Shown one piece after another: positions 1 through 10,800 of a DNA stretch of 64,000 bases (position 1 is its first letter; each line of letters starts with the position of its first letter). The position numbers and the translations under genes were made by a program. This DNA comes from Synechococcus sp. PCC 7336. Lineage in GTDB: Bacteria; Cyanobacteriota; Cyanobacteriia; Thermostichales; PCC-7336. A model generated the notes under the pieces. That model had not been told where the DNA came from and made no database searches. It saw only the letters and a list, made by a program, of their open reading frames with translations. The stretch lies in assembly GCF_000332275.1 (NCBI RefSeq), contig NZ_CM001776.1:4586008-4650007 (forward strand), given 5' to 3'.

Positions 1-1
1 C

Positions 2-976
2 GTGCGGGAGCCCGTCCCGCAGATTCAGTATTGGGAGCAGTTTGGCTATCGCATCGGCCAGGTGGGCAGTCTTGCTAACGGTGCAGCCAAAGAACTGTAT
101 GGTTCGAACTCAGCCTTGCGGTCGATTCGACTCTTCCATCAAGATGCCGATTGCGGACTCATCCGTCTGATGGTTTGGGATAAGCCGATGAATGACGGGC
201 TGGGGATGGACTCAATGAAAGTGAAGGGAAACCGCTGGGCAACCAGCTTAACGGATGATGTTCTGAACCTATTGAATCACGCTGAAGAGGCCGAAGCTGC
301 GGGCTATCCCATCAAGTACACTCAGTCTTTCTGGGAAGTGATTTACCAACGGGAGGGAAAAGCGATTCCATTTGTGAGCCCCGCAGTTGGCGTGCGGGAG
401 ATGATGCTCCTGCAACCCCTGACGCGCCAAGTCTTATTCGAGCGCTTCAACTACACGATGCCTTTCTACGGCAAAATCAATCCGAATTCCCTGCTGAAGG
501 CGAGTCAGATTACCCATATGGGGGCGATCGTTCGAGATGACAGTAAGGAAACGTTGCTCTTTTACGATCGCGTCTTAGGGCTACTTCGAGTTCGTGACGA
601 TGCCGTAACGACCTACGACAGTTCCGCAGCCGCCCGACAATTTTTCGATCTTCAACCCGGCGAACAGATCGTTGTGACCGCCTTTGACGAACCCCGCTCC
701 TCCACGTCTGACATTTGGGCCGCACGCCCCGGCAGGCTTTACATTGTCCGGTTTCCCGATTCCACCCCATTGGCCGATCGCCACGGCAGCTCTCGACCGG
801 GATGTTTGGGGCTATCGCTGTATACCTATCGCGTTCCCAATCTAGAGACCTATTTCGAGCGGGTCAAGGCCAGTGCTGCGCGGGATGTGACCGAGATTGC
901 GCTCAACGAGTTTGACGAGCGGAGTTTCTCCTTCGTTGCCCCCGACGGCTATTTCTGGACATTGATAGAAGGGTAG
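2..976 (+). CDS. VOC (glyoxalase/dioxygenase fold) family protein, 5' end cut by window edge
   Basis: The reading frame is open to the left edge, so the GTG at position 2 is probably internal and the N-terminus is missing. The visible 324 residues look like two vicinal-oxygen-chelate modules: a first half of about 110 residues with a DADCGLIRLMVWD strand, and a clearer second one from about residue 168 (QITHMGAIVRD, then FYDRVLGLL, ending FVAPDGYFWTLIEG). This is the beta-alpha-beta-beta-beta arrangement of glyoxalase I, bleomycin-resistance and extradiol-dioxygenase proteins. The substrate cannot be told from sequence. It converges with the DUF1838-like gene, 9 bp away, so it is not in an operon with leuCD. 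Confidence 0.75.
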   Translation: MREPVPQIQYWEQFGYRIGQVGSLANGAAKELYGSNSALRSIRLFHQDADCGLIRLMVWDKPMNDGLGMDSMKVKGNRWATSLTDDVLNLLNHAEEAEAAGYPIKYTQSFWEVIYQREGKAIPFVSPAVGVREMMLLQPLTRQVLFERFNYTMPFYGKINPNSLLKASQITHMGAIVRDDSKETLLFYDRVLGLLRVRDDAVTTYDSSAAARQFFDLQPGEQIVVTAFDEPRSSTSDIWAARPGRLYIVRFPDSTPLADRHGSSRPGCLGLSLYTYRVPNLETYFERVKASAARDVTEIALNEFDERSFSFVAPDGYFWTLIEG

Positions 977-985
977 CAATCGGCC

Positions 986-1795
986 TCAATCGAATTCTGG
1001 AATTGGAAAGCGATCGCCAGCCAAGTAGGCTTCAAAGTGCTTTTTAAAATACTTCCAAGAGGTGATGTCTTCCCGATCCTCTAAAAATGATTTCGGAGCT
1101 TCTTTAAACAAGGGGATGCGATGGTTGACTTCGTCTTGGAGTAGCTGTGGCCAGTCAGAAAAGTTATGGACTTTAGACCCACTGGCACTATAGATCAGTT
1201 GTCCGACCCTATTGCCCATCTTCATCCAAGGAACCCAAGGGCCAATTCGATCCCAACTCAGGATGACACTAGACACCGAGACTCGATCTGGATCTAGTAA
1301 TTCTTGGGTTGGTACAGTCAATTTGAACAGTTCGACAGCTTGGTAAGTGGGATTGGGACTATAATCTGCAAATCTTTCATCCTCACCTAAGGGATTGGGA
1401 TATTGGGAAAACAAGTCAAACGCAAAAGTGGTTATCTCTCCATCGACCTTGGCCGGAATTTTGCCTTTAAAACAGCCCTGTACGGGATTGTTGGCGACAT
1501 GCATAACCGTCAAAGTCTCGTCTGTCCAGGGATTCTGCCATTGATGCAGGATCTCGTCTGTATCGGGATCTAAATAGTAAGTGAGTTCTCTTGAAGTGAA
1601 GTCCCAACTATTATTCTCGCGGGCAATACATCGACTGGCACTCATGCCCACAATATTAAACAGTTTCTTTTTCTTTTCCTCTGGAATCAACGCATAGATT
1701 GCCCCCGTCCAAATCAGTACAGCTTGCTGGCCGTCGAGGGAATTGCGCACTTTAACCCAATCTTTTGCCTCAAATTCTCGAATTACAGCAACCAT
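986..1795 (-). CDS. DUF1838 family protein
   Basis: A 269-residue soluble protein with no signal peptide or membrane segment. The W-rich body (YYLDPDTDEILHQWQNPWT, LSWDRIGPWVPWMKMGNR, ITSWKYFKKHF) is typical of DUF1838, a family of unknown function found in cyanobacteria and proteobacteria. The start is ATG at 1795. It is transcribed divergently from leuC with about 170 bp between starts, so that spacer probably holds both promoters. Family assignment is from remembered motifs. No reaction can be given. Confidence 0.7.
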   Translation of the reverse strand: MVAVIREFEAKDWVKVRNSLDGQQAVLIWTGAIYALIPEEKKKKLFNIVGMSASRCIARENNSWDFTSRELTYYLDPDTDEILHQWQNPWTDETLTVMHVANNPVQGCFKGKIPAKVDGEITTFAFDLFSQYPNPLGEDERFADYSPNPTYQAVELFKLTVPTQELLDPDRVSVSSVILSWDRIGPWVPWMKMGNRVGQLIYSASGSKVHNFSDWPQLLQDEVNHRIPLFKEAPKSFLEDREDITSWKYFKKHFEAYLAGDRFPIPEFD

Positions 1796-1968
1796 CCCAG
1801 ATAACCCCGAAGCATCAGAAACAACAAAAAAGAGGGCTTCAAGTCAGCCTCAGCCGACTTTACCCAACCGAGCGGTGAAGGCGATTCAACCTCGGGCGTA
1901 CGTCATGCAAACTGCCGAGATCTGTTAGTATATGGTGCTACAAAACCCCATTAAGCCGCTAATCTGCC

Positions 1969-3390
1969 ATGAGTCAAGGGACATTGTTCGACAAAGTGTG
2001 GAATGCCCACGCGGTTGGCACCTTACCTTCCGGTCAAACGCAGCTGCTGATTGGCCTTCACCTGATTCACGAAGTCACTAGCCCGCAGGCGTTTGCCATG
2101 TTGCGAGAGCGAGGTCTCGCAGTGATGATGCCCGAACGCACGCTGGCAACAGTCGATCACATTGTGCCCACTGAAGATGTCTCCCGCCCGCTGCAGGATG
2201 TGTTGGCTGAAGAAATGATGCAGGCTCTGGAGCAGAACTGTCGAGAGTTTGGCATTCGTTTTTATAACGTGGGCTCGGGCCGGCAGGGCATCGTCCACGT
2301 GATTGCCCCCGAGCAGGGGCTGACGCAGCCAGGAATGACGATCGCCTGTGGCGACAGCCACACCTCCACCCACGGGGCCTTGGGGGCGATCGCCTTTGGC
2401 ATTGGCACCAGTCAGGTGCGGGACGTGCTGGCCTCTCAAACTCTCGCCCTCGACAAGTTGAAAGTGCGTCGCATTGAAGTCAGCGGTCAGTTGCGTCTGG
2501 GGGTCTATGCCAAGGATGTCATTCTGCACATTATTCGCACACTTGGCGTTAAAGGGGGGGTGGGATATGCCTACGAATATGCGGGCAGCACCATCGAGGC
2601 CATGTCGATGGAAGAACGAATGACGATTTGCAATATGTCCATTGAGGGGGGAGCGCGCTGCGGCTACGTCAATCCCGACGCGGTTACCTATGCCTACCTC
2701 AAAGGTCGCGAGTTTGCGCCCGAGGGGGCTGATTGGGAGCAGGCGGTGGCCTGGTGGAATCGTTTGCGCAGCGATGCAGATGCCGAATACGACGATATTG
2801 TCACCTTCAAAGCCCAGGACATTGCGCCCACCGTGACTTGGGGCATTACCCCCGGCCAGGGGATCGGGGTGAATGAGTCGATTCCAGCCCCCGAGGCATT
2901 TGCAACAGAAGAGCGCGCCACCGTCGAGGAAGCCTATCGCTACATGCACCTCACCCCCGGTCAACCGATTCGAGGCACAAAGGTGGATGTCTGTTTTGTG
3001 GGTAGCTGTACCAATGGGCGCTTGAGCGATCTGCGGGAGGCAGCCCGATTGGCACGGGGCCGTCATGTGGCTGCAGGGGTCAAAGCCTTTATCGTGCCCG
3101 GATCGGAGCAGGTCAAGCAGGAAGCGGAAGCGGAAGGGTTAGATAAAATCTTTCTGGAGGCGGGATTTGAATGGCGCAATCCGGGATGCTCGATGTGTTT
3201 GGCCATGAACCCCGACAAGTTGGTGGGGGATCAGATCGGCGCTTCATCTTCTAACCGCAACTTTAAAGGTCGTCAGGGATCGGCCACTGGTCGCACCCTA
3301 CTGATGAGTCCGGCCATGGTGGTAGCGGCAGCAGTCAAAGGGGAAGTGGCGGACGTGCGCGAGTTAATAGCTGAAGGGGTGACGGTATGA
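1969..3390 (+). CDS. leuC: 3-isopropylmalate dehydratase large subunit
   Basis: LeuC isomerises 2-isopropylmalate to 3-isopropylmalate in leucine synthesis, as a heterodimer with LeuD around a [4Fe-4S] cluster. The 473-aa length is normal for the family. Aconitase-type landmarks are present: [13 protein letters not shown]-like stretch ([14 protein letters not shown]), the first cluster cysteine in [13 protein letters not shown], and the CxxC pair in [15 protein letters not shown] near the C-terminus. The start is ATG 1969. The stop overlaps the leuD start by 4 bp (ATGA), so the two subunits are translationally coupled. Confidence 0.97.
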   Translation: MSQGTLFDKVWNAHAVGTLPSGQTQLLIGLHLIHEVTSPQAFAMLRERGLAVMMPERTLATVDHIVPTEDVSRPLQDVLAEEMMQALEQNCREFGIRFYNVGSGRQGIVHVIAPEQGLTQPGMTIACGDSHTSTHGALGAIAFGIGTSQVRDVLASQTLALDKLKVRRIEVSGQLRLGVYAKDVILHIIRTLGVKGGVGYAYEYAGSTIEAMSMEERMTICNMSIEGGARCGYVNPDAVTYAYLKGREFAPEGADWEQAVAWWNRLRSDADAEYDDIVTFKAQDIAPTVTWGITPGQGIGVNESIPAPEAFATEERATVEEAYRYMHLTPGQPIRGTKVDVCFVGSCTNGRLSDLREAARLARGRHVAAGVKAFIVPGSEQVKQEAEAEGLDKIFLEAGFEWRNPGCSMCLAMNPDKLVGDQIGASSSNRNFKGRQGSATGRTLLMSPAMVVAAAVKGEVADVRELIAEGVTV

Positions 3391-3977
3391 ATCATCGAGT
3401 GACGGCGATCGCCGGACGGGGCATTCCCCTGGCGGGCAACGATATCGATACCGATCGCATTATTCCGGCCCGTTTTTTGCGCTGCATCACGTTTGACGGC
3501 TTGGGCCAGCAGGTGTTTTTAGACGATCGTCAGGCAATGGGGGGCGAGCATCCCTTCGATCGCCCCGAGTACCGAGGTGCCAAGATTCTGGCGGTCAATG
3601 CCAACTTTGGTTGTGGTTCCAGTCGAGAGCACGCGCCTCAGGCGATCGCCCGCTGGGGGATTGAAGCGATTGTGGGGGAAAGCTTTGCCGAGATCTTTTT
3701 CGGGAATTGTTTGGCCATGGGGATTCCCTGCGTCGCGGCTTCCCATGCTGAGGTCGAGACTTTGCAGGCGGCGATCGTCGCTAACCCTCAATTGGAGCTC
3801 GTCGTGGATGTGGAGCAGTTGCAGGTCAGCTATGGCGATCGCACAATCGGCGTAGAGATGAAGGCAGGACCGCAGCAAATGCTGGTTGAGGGGACTTGGG
3901 ATACTTGTGCCCAACTCGCAGACAACGCAACTGCGATTCGAGCGACTGCCGCACAACTGGCTTACACCTCGTGGTAG
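3387..3977 (+). CDS. leuD: 3-isopropylmalate dehydratase small subunit
   Basis: The swivel-domain partner of LeuC; together they form isopropylmalate isomerase in the cytoplasm. The 196-residue protein begins with the family signature [20 protein letters not shown] and carries [16 protein letters not shown], the loop that contacts substrate. Length is normal. The ATG at 3387 overlaps the last codons of leuC (ATGA), which points to coupled, equimolar expression. Confidence 0.97.
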   Translation: MNHRVTAIAGRGIPLAGNDIDTDRIIPARFLRCITFDGLGQQVFLDDRQAMGGEHPFDRPEYRGAKILAVNANFGCGSSREHAPQAIARWGIEAIVGESFAEIFFGNCLAMGIPCVAASHAEVETLQAAIVANPQLELVVDVEQLQVSYGDRTIGVEMKAGPQQMLVEGTWDTCAQLADNATAIRATAAQLAYTSW

Positions 3978-4016
3978 ATAGCGTCAGTTCGGAGTTGACG
4001 TCCGTTGGAGGAGAGC

Positions 4017-4457
4017 GTGCCTGGAGATGACCGACAGCGCGAGCATCAAGCCAACGAACGGACGTTTTTAGCCTGGGTGAGAACTTCTCTCTCTCTGATT
4101 GGGATTGGCTTGGCCCTAGCACGGTTTTCCTTGTTTATCCGAGAACTCAGTCTTGCTGCTGAGGGCGTCAATGGCCGCGTTGCTGGTACTGCTACTACCC
4201 TATTGGGGGCGGTTATGGTGGCGATCGGGATTGGCATTATTGGGCTGGGATTGTGGGAATACAATCGTGCCTATCGTCAAATTGAGTCGGGTCTCTATCG
4301 GCCCAATCGAACGATGGTGTGGATTGTGGCGATCGCGGTTGCATTGTTGGGACTTCTGAGCCTGCCCCTAACGATCTGGCGCTCGGCAGGGCTCGAACGC
4401 GATCGCCCCCTAGCCTTGCCCGCCGCCGAGCAGAAGTCTCCATCTGACCTAGATTGA
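4017..4457 (+). CDS. DUF202 family small membrane protein (YidH-like)
   Basis: The N-terminus contains NERTFLAWVRTSLSLIGIGLA, the hallmark of DUF202/YidH proteins, followed by two further hydrophobic segments (about residues 55-80 and 95-120), giving three membrane spans. The start is placed at GTG 4017 because GGAGG (4007-4011) sits 5 bp upstream; a TTG at 4005 would put the ribosome site inside the gene. It lies 39 bp downstream of leuD and may be co-transcribed, but has no known link to leucine synthesis. Function is unknown in the family. Confidence 0.8.
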   Translation: MPGDDRQREHQANERTFLAWVRTSLSLIGIGLALARFSLFIRELSLAAEGVNGRVAGTATTLLGAVMVAIGIGIIGLGLWEYNRAYRQIESGLYRPNRTMVWIVAIAVALLGLLSLPLTIWRSAGLERDRPLALPAAEQKSPSDLD

Positions 4458-4828
4458 ATGACTTTTAACATAGCGATATTGCCATTTTGGCAAGTGATTG
4501 AGACCGCATTGTATTACGACTTGAGAGCTCGAAAAGAAGGATTGGATCTGAGATTTCAGTAAACTCAAAACATACCCTCGCCCTCAGGATCGAAAAATCC
4601 TAAAGAAATGTCTTGAATTACTCGAAGGATCGATAAAATCAAGTTATTCTTACTCCACATACTGAGAGCGTCTAAACACGGTCTATTCCAGCCATTCGCT
4701 GTCTGTCCGTGACCTCTAGATCCAGTGGGGACAACGCTACCGCATTTCTCGACTAGCAATATCGGGGGTGCATTGTGCGAGAGATTTCAGTAGGGTTTCA
4801 GTAGATTTTTTAGCCAATAGGCACAACT
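4458..4828. other. Intergenic region before the giant autotransporter gene
   Basis: 371 bp without a credible gene. The decamer GATTTCAGTA recurs at about 4552 and 4785, with a further TTTCAGTA close to the second, shortly before the ATG at 4829. This could mark a regulatory region, but no clear promoter or operator can be defined. Confidence 0.4.
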
Positions 4829-7800
4829 ATGGCGAAGGTATCGATTTTATCTCGGCAACCGTGGCTATTGGCGGCGATCGCCCAGACCTGTATTGGGGTT
4901 GCTAGCGCCAGTGCCGGAGAGCTCATCCCAGCGGCATCAGCTTCATTCAGCCCCGAGAGCGATCGCCCCCTCACTCTGTTCGATCTGGTTGAAGACTCTA
5001 ACGTCAATCGGGAACGCCCCCTCACCCTGTTCGATTTGGTCGAGGAACAATCCACGCAGGAAGTGGCTGATGTCGAGGAGCCGGCCAGCGATCGAGAGAT
5101 AGGGGCGCTCGCCTCTTCGCTCCGCACTTCAAAATCCGCTGCCGACCTAGCCGCCGAGCCAGCAGATCCCGAGCTCGGCTTCACCCCCATACCGCCCTTA
5201 TTAGATACAGCAGTGGTGTCGGGCGAAATCGACTCGCTAGGGGGCTTCAGTCTGCGCTTTCCAGTACTTCAAGACGGGTCCTCGTTCCTGTTTGCCGATG
5301 CTCAGGCGACGGTTGGCAGCGGTGCAGACTTCGATTTCAGCTTGGGCATGGGATATCGGCGAGTCGTCAGTGCTCTCGATGCCCTCGACCCTTGGGTGTG
5401 GGGCATCTACGGCTACTTCGACCACACCCTCACCGAAAACGACAACTCTTTCACGCAATTTTCGCTGGGGACCGAGGTCCTCAACCGCCGCTTCGAATTT
5501 CGGGTCAATGGGTTTTTGCCGCTGGATGACGAAGAGGAAATTGCCTCCCAATCCGCGTTTGTTTTGCAGGGCACTCAGCTCAATCCAGTGCTCCTGAGCG
5601 TCAGCGAACGGGCGCTAACGGGGGTGGATTTTGAGGTGGGTTACCGCCAGCCTGTGACCGGCGATATGAGCCTTGGCTTTTATGGCGGCTACTTCAATTT
5701 TTGGGCGGACGATGCCCCCACGATTGAGGGTCCGAAGGGACGGCTGCAGTATGAATGGGAGAATGCCTTCGGTCAGAATGGCTATCGGTTTTACGCTGGA
5801 GCCACGGTGCTGTCCGACAATGAGCGGGGCACCAATACGACCGGGTTTGTGGGGTTGACGATTCCGTTGGGGGAGTTTCCCTCGGATGCTGGGGATGAGA
5901 CTCAACTGCTGACTGAAACGGAGGAGAATAGCGGGAATCTGAATCTTGCTGCCCTGTCGCCGAAGGTCAGCCCAATCGCCCAAACTGGGGAAAACTCTGG
6001 CGAAAGCGATCGCAACCAACGGGCGCTGACGTTGTCTCGCTTGTTTAGCCGACCGACGCGATCGAGTATTTTCATCTCCCCCAATACCGCCATTACCACC
6101 CTCGTGACGAGCGATGTTGAACCGATCGTTCCAGTCCCTGGTGACCCTGGTGGTCCTGGCGATCCTGGTGGCCCTGGCGGTCCTGCCCAGCCCCTCAATC
6201 TCTTTTTTGTCAATGGAGATGGTACAGACGGTGCGGGCACCCCAACCGATCCCCTTACCGTTGCCCAAGCCACCGACACCAGCGGTCCTGCTAGCGAGGG
6301 CGATGTGTTGTTCTTGGTTGGCACGATCGACACGGTAGGGGGCACGGGCAGTTCGTTCACACTGCGCGACGATCAGCAGCTATTGGGCATTGGCGACGCC
6401 AGTGGCATTACCATCCTCAATTTCCCGATCGCCGATTTAGGCCGTCCGGTGCTGTTTAACAGCAGTGCCAATCCGGTGGTGACGCTAGCCGATAACAATA
6501 CTCTGAGTGGCTTTGCCATTAATGACAGCTTGGGGGGGAGCGACAGTGTCGGGATTTTTGGCGATGGCGGACTGGGGGGCACGATTGACGATGTGGCGAT
6601 CGCCAATGTCACCAACGGCATCGAGTTGCTCAATTGGGATGGCGTCGGCGTCACAGTGACGAGCACGACGCTCGATAATTCTTCTAGCAACGGTATTTTG
6701 TTAGAGAACCCCACCGGCAACTTCGATATTACTGCCGACATTTCGAACGCTGGTGGCGAGGCTTTCCGCGTCACGATGGGGGATGCGGCCATTACGTTTA
6801 ACGGCGCGATCGCCCAAAACAATCCGGCCAGTGCGGTGGCGATCTCGGACTTTGCCGGTACGGCAGACTTTAATGGGGCCATTATTGCCAATACCAGCAC
6901 GGCGACTGGCATTAACTTGACGAACAATCCGGGTGCCACCATCAACTTCAATGGCGGCCTCGACATCGATACCACAACAGGCACGGGCTTCTCTGCGACG
7001 GGCGGCGGCACGGTCAATGTGGCGGGCACCAACTCCATTACTGTGGCGGGTGCAGCAGCCAATGCACTGCGACTGGACGGCATCGAAATTGGCGGGAGTG
7101 GAATAAACTTCGACTCCATTCAGGCAACGGGCACGGGCGCGAATGCCCTCGCGGCTGACGGGATCGATCTTGATAATGTGACCGGCGGTACGTTCAATGG
7201 TGGCGCAGCCACGATCGCCCAAACGACCGGAACCGGTGACGGGATTAACATTGCCAATTCATCGGCAAGCTTCACTTTTGCCAGTGCCACGATCGACAAC
7301 ACGGGTGATGATGGGATTGACCTATCTGGAGCCAACGGCAATATTACCTTCGCCACAGTTGATATCGATGGGACAAATGATAGAGGCATTTCTATTCTCG
7401 ATCCAACCAACAACGTCACCGTCAACGGCGGCACGATTGGCGGAGCAGCCCCCATCTCTAATGGTTTCGGTTTCTTAGTTCAAAATCAGGCGGCCAGCAG
7501 TACGGTTGCAACGAACAATCTATCGGTCTCGACAAGTGTTTCCGACGCATATGCGCTGACCGATAATGCGGGCACGATCGACGTCTCGGGGGGAAGTGCC
7601 ACGCATTCAGGGGGCTCAGATGCTCTAGACATTACGAATGGCTCTGCAACGATCGATTTTGGGGCGGATATTGTCCATACCTTTAATGGCTCGCAAGCGG
7701 TTGAAATTGACGGCACATCTGGGAATATCGCAATTTCAGGATCTGTCACAGCAACCGGTAGCAGTCCTGCGGTCAATATTGGCGGTAATAGTGCGATCTC

Positions 7801-10800
7801 GGGCGGCCAAATTCAGTTCACCGGCCCGTCTGTCTCCTCAACAGGAAGTACGGGTACAGCCATTTCTATCCAGAATGTGGGTGCTGGGGCCAGTGTGGAT
7901 TTCTCTGCCGGAACGGCTGTTTCTGTGACCAATCCAATGGGCACGGGCATTGACATTCAAAATAATGCTGGCGCGATCGCCTTTAACGGCCCGACAACCG
8001 TCAACGGTTCGGGTGGAGTTGGAATTAATATTGCCAATAATACGGGTGCGATCTCCTTGACGGGTGGTATGGGAGCCGTCGATGTTTCCAATACTCAAGA
8101 CGATGCTATTCGCATTACCGATAACTCTGCCGGAACGATCGCATTTGGCGACACCACGATTTCGGGTTTGGCAAACAACGTCGGGGTGGCTGGAATTGAT
8201 ATTGAGGGAAATAACACTGGCAGCACGATCGCCTTTGGCGCGATCGGTATCACGGGGTTAAGCAGTAACAATACCGGCATTGATTTCAACGGTTCCCAGT
8301 CCGACTTTAGTGCTACTACCGCCAGCATTAGCGGCACCGGCGCGGGCATCGGCATCGACCTGGACGGCACCAGCAATAGCTCGATCGATATTGGTGAAAA
8401 CGCCTCGACAGGGTTAATGGATTTCACCAGCGATACGGGCAGTTCGATCGACAACGTTGGCACCGGCATTCGTATCGATAATGCTAATGCCACGTTTACG
8501 TTTGGCGATGGCGAAGGGGCAGTCGATACGGCCAGCAGTATTACCAATGCCACCGTCGCGGCGAGTGTGACGGGGCTCAACCCTGCCAACGGCACTTACA
8601 ACCTGCTCGACATCGGCGACTTTACCGGGTCCGATGTCTCGGCCATTGAGGGGATTTCGGTGTTTTACGTCGATGCCGATGGCGATGGCGACGGCAGCCT
8701 CGCCAATCCTGGCAGCGTCGCGGGCGCAGAAGCTGCCACTGCCGATGTGATTGCACTGGTCAACCGCAGCACAAGCATGACGGAGGATACCATCGATGCC
8801 ACTTCCGCTGCCCAAGGGATGGAGCTCGCGCTGAATCTGGATAGCGGTCAGGCTTTAGTCAGCTTTGCCGTCATTGACGCGATCGACTTGACGGCACTAG
8901 GGTTGACCAGTTCTGCCCCAACCAATGTCCTCACCAATCTGGGCGCAACGACGATCTCCAACCCCACCCCCGGTTTGGCTCCTACGCTCAGCAGCAATTC
9001 TGCCAGCACTGTGGCGCTGGGTGGCGATGCCATTCTGGAAGGGGTGCAAATTTCCAATGTCACTGGCGATGCTGTGAACGGCAGCTTTACGAGTAATGCA
9101 GAAGTGGCGATCGCCAACAGTACATTGACGGGTGGCAGTACGGGAGATGGCGTCGAGCTTGACGGATCGGGTGGCGGCACCACCACTGTGACTCGTTTCT
9201 TGGGCAATACGGCCAGTGCTGGCGGGGGAGATGCGATCGCCTTCGACACCGTTACATTCGATTCCGACACTGCTACGGTAGGCATTCAGCAGGTGAACGC
9301 GGGCACTACAACGGTAACCTCGGCAGGGAATAACGGAATTCGTTTGACCGATGTGACTGGCGATTTATTAGTGGGTACTGGCAGCAGTATCGCCAGCACC
9401 ACGGGCGATGCGGTCAATATCAACGGCGGTTCGGGCAATGTCACCATTGCAGCAACCATTACCAACAGCTCGCAAAACGCGGTGGATATCCGCAATCGCA
9501 CGGGCGGTACAGTCACCGTCAGTGGGGCGATCGACGAGGACGGTACGGGCATCCTGCTGGACAACAATACGGGCAGTACGATTACCTTTTCGGGTGGCCT
9601 GGATCTCGACACGATCGCCACGAATGCAGGGTTTACGGCCAGCAACGGCGGTACGGTTAACGTTACGGGCACCAATACTGTCAATACGGCCGACGCGACC
9701 GCTGTGGAGTTGAACGGAATTACGATTGGTGGCAGCGGCATTAGCTTCGACACGATCGTGGCCAACAATGCAGGGGTAGGGGTCGAAGGGATCGACATCG
9801 ACTCTGTGGCGGGGGGCACGTTTAGCGGCGGCAACGCGAGCGTCAATGGTACGGGCGGTGCCAATATTAACGGCATCGACATTGCCTCCTCAAGTGCTAC
9901 CTTCACCTTTGCCAGCGCTACAGTGGACAACACCTCGGGCGCAGGGATTAACTTAAACGGAGCCAACGGCCCAATTACCTTCACCACAGTTGATATCGAC
10001 GGCACCACGGGCGCAGGGATTCAGATCGCAGGCAATACCAATGCTGTGAATATCAATGGCGGTACGATCGGCGCAACCACTACGACTACAGGCGATGCGG
10101 TCAACATCAACGGCGGTTCGGGCAATGTCAACATTGCCGCCGCCATTACCAACAGTTCGCAAAACTCGGTGGATGTCAGCAATCGCACGGGCGGTACGGT
10201 GACGTTCAGTGGGGCGATCGCCGATAGCAATGACAGCGATGGCATCGATCTGATCGGCAACACGGGCGGTGCTGTCAACTTCACCAATACCGTCGATTTG
10301 GGCACGGGTGTGGGCGATCGCCTCGACAACGACGCCCTCGCCTTCACCGGTAACGGTGCAGGCTTCAGCGCCAGCTTCTCCAACCTCGATTTCTTTACCA
10401 ATGGCGGGCGGGGCATTGTGGGGAGCGGAGCTGGAACCCTTGCCATTACGACTGGCACAGTGGATGCGATCGGGGCCTTGGGAATTGATGTGAACGGCCC
10501 CACGTTTAATGCCACGCTGACAGATGTCAATGTCACCAACTCGGCCGGTGGTGGCGTGAGTCTTCAGAACACTGCAGGCACGAAGACTTTTGGCAGTGTC
10601 AACATCACCAATACAGGCGGCACAGGCTTCTTGACCAACAACGCAGGCACCCTCAACATCACAGGACCGGGCAATACCATTAGCACAACCACCGGCACCG
10701 GCCTCAACATTACCAACACCACATTGGGGACTAGTGGCGTCACCTTCCAGAGCCTCTCCGCCAGCGGTGCCAGCGAAGGCATCGTCATCAATAACGGCGG

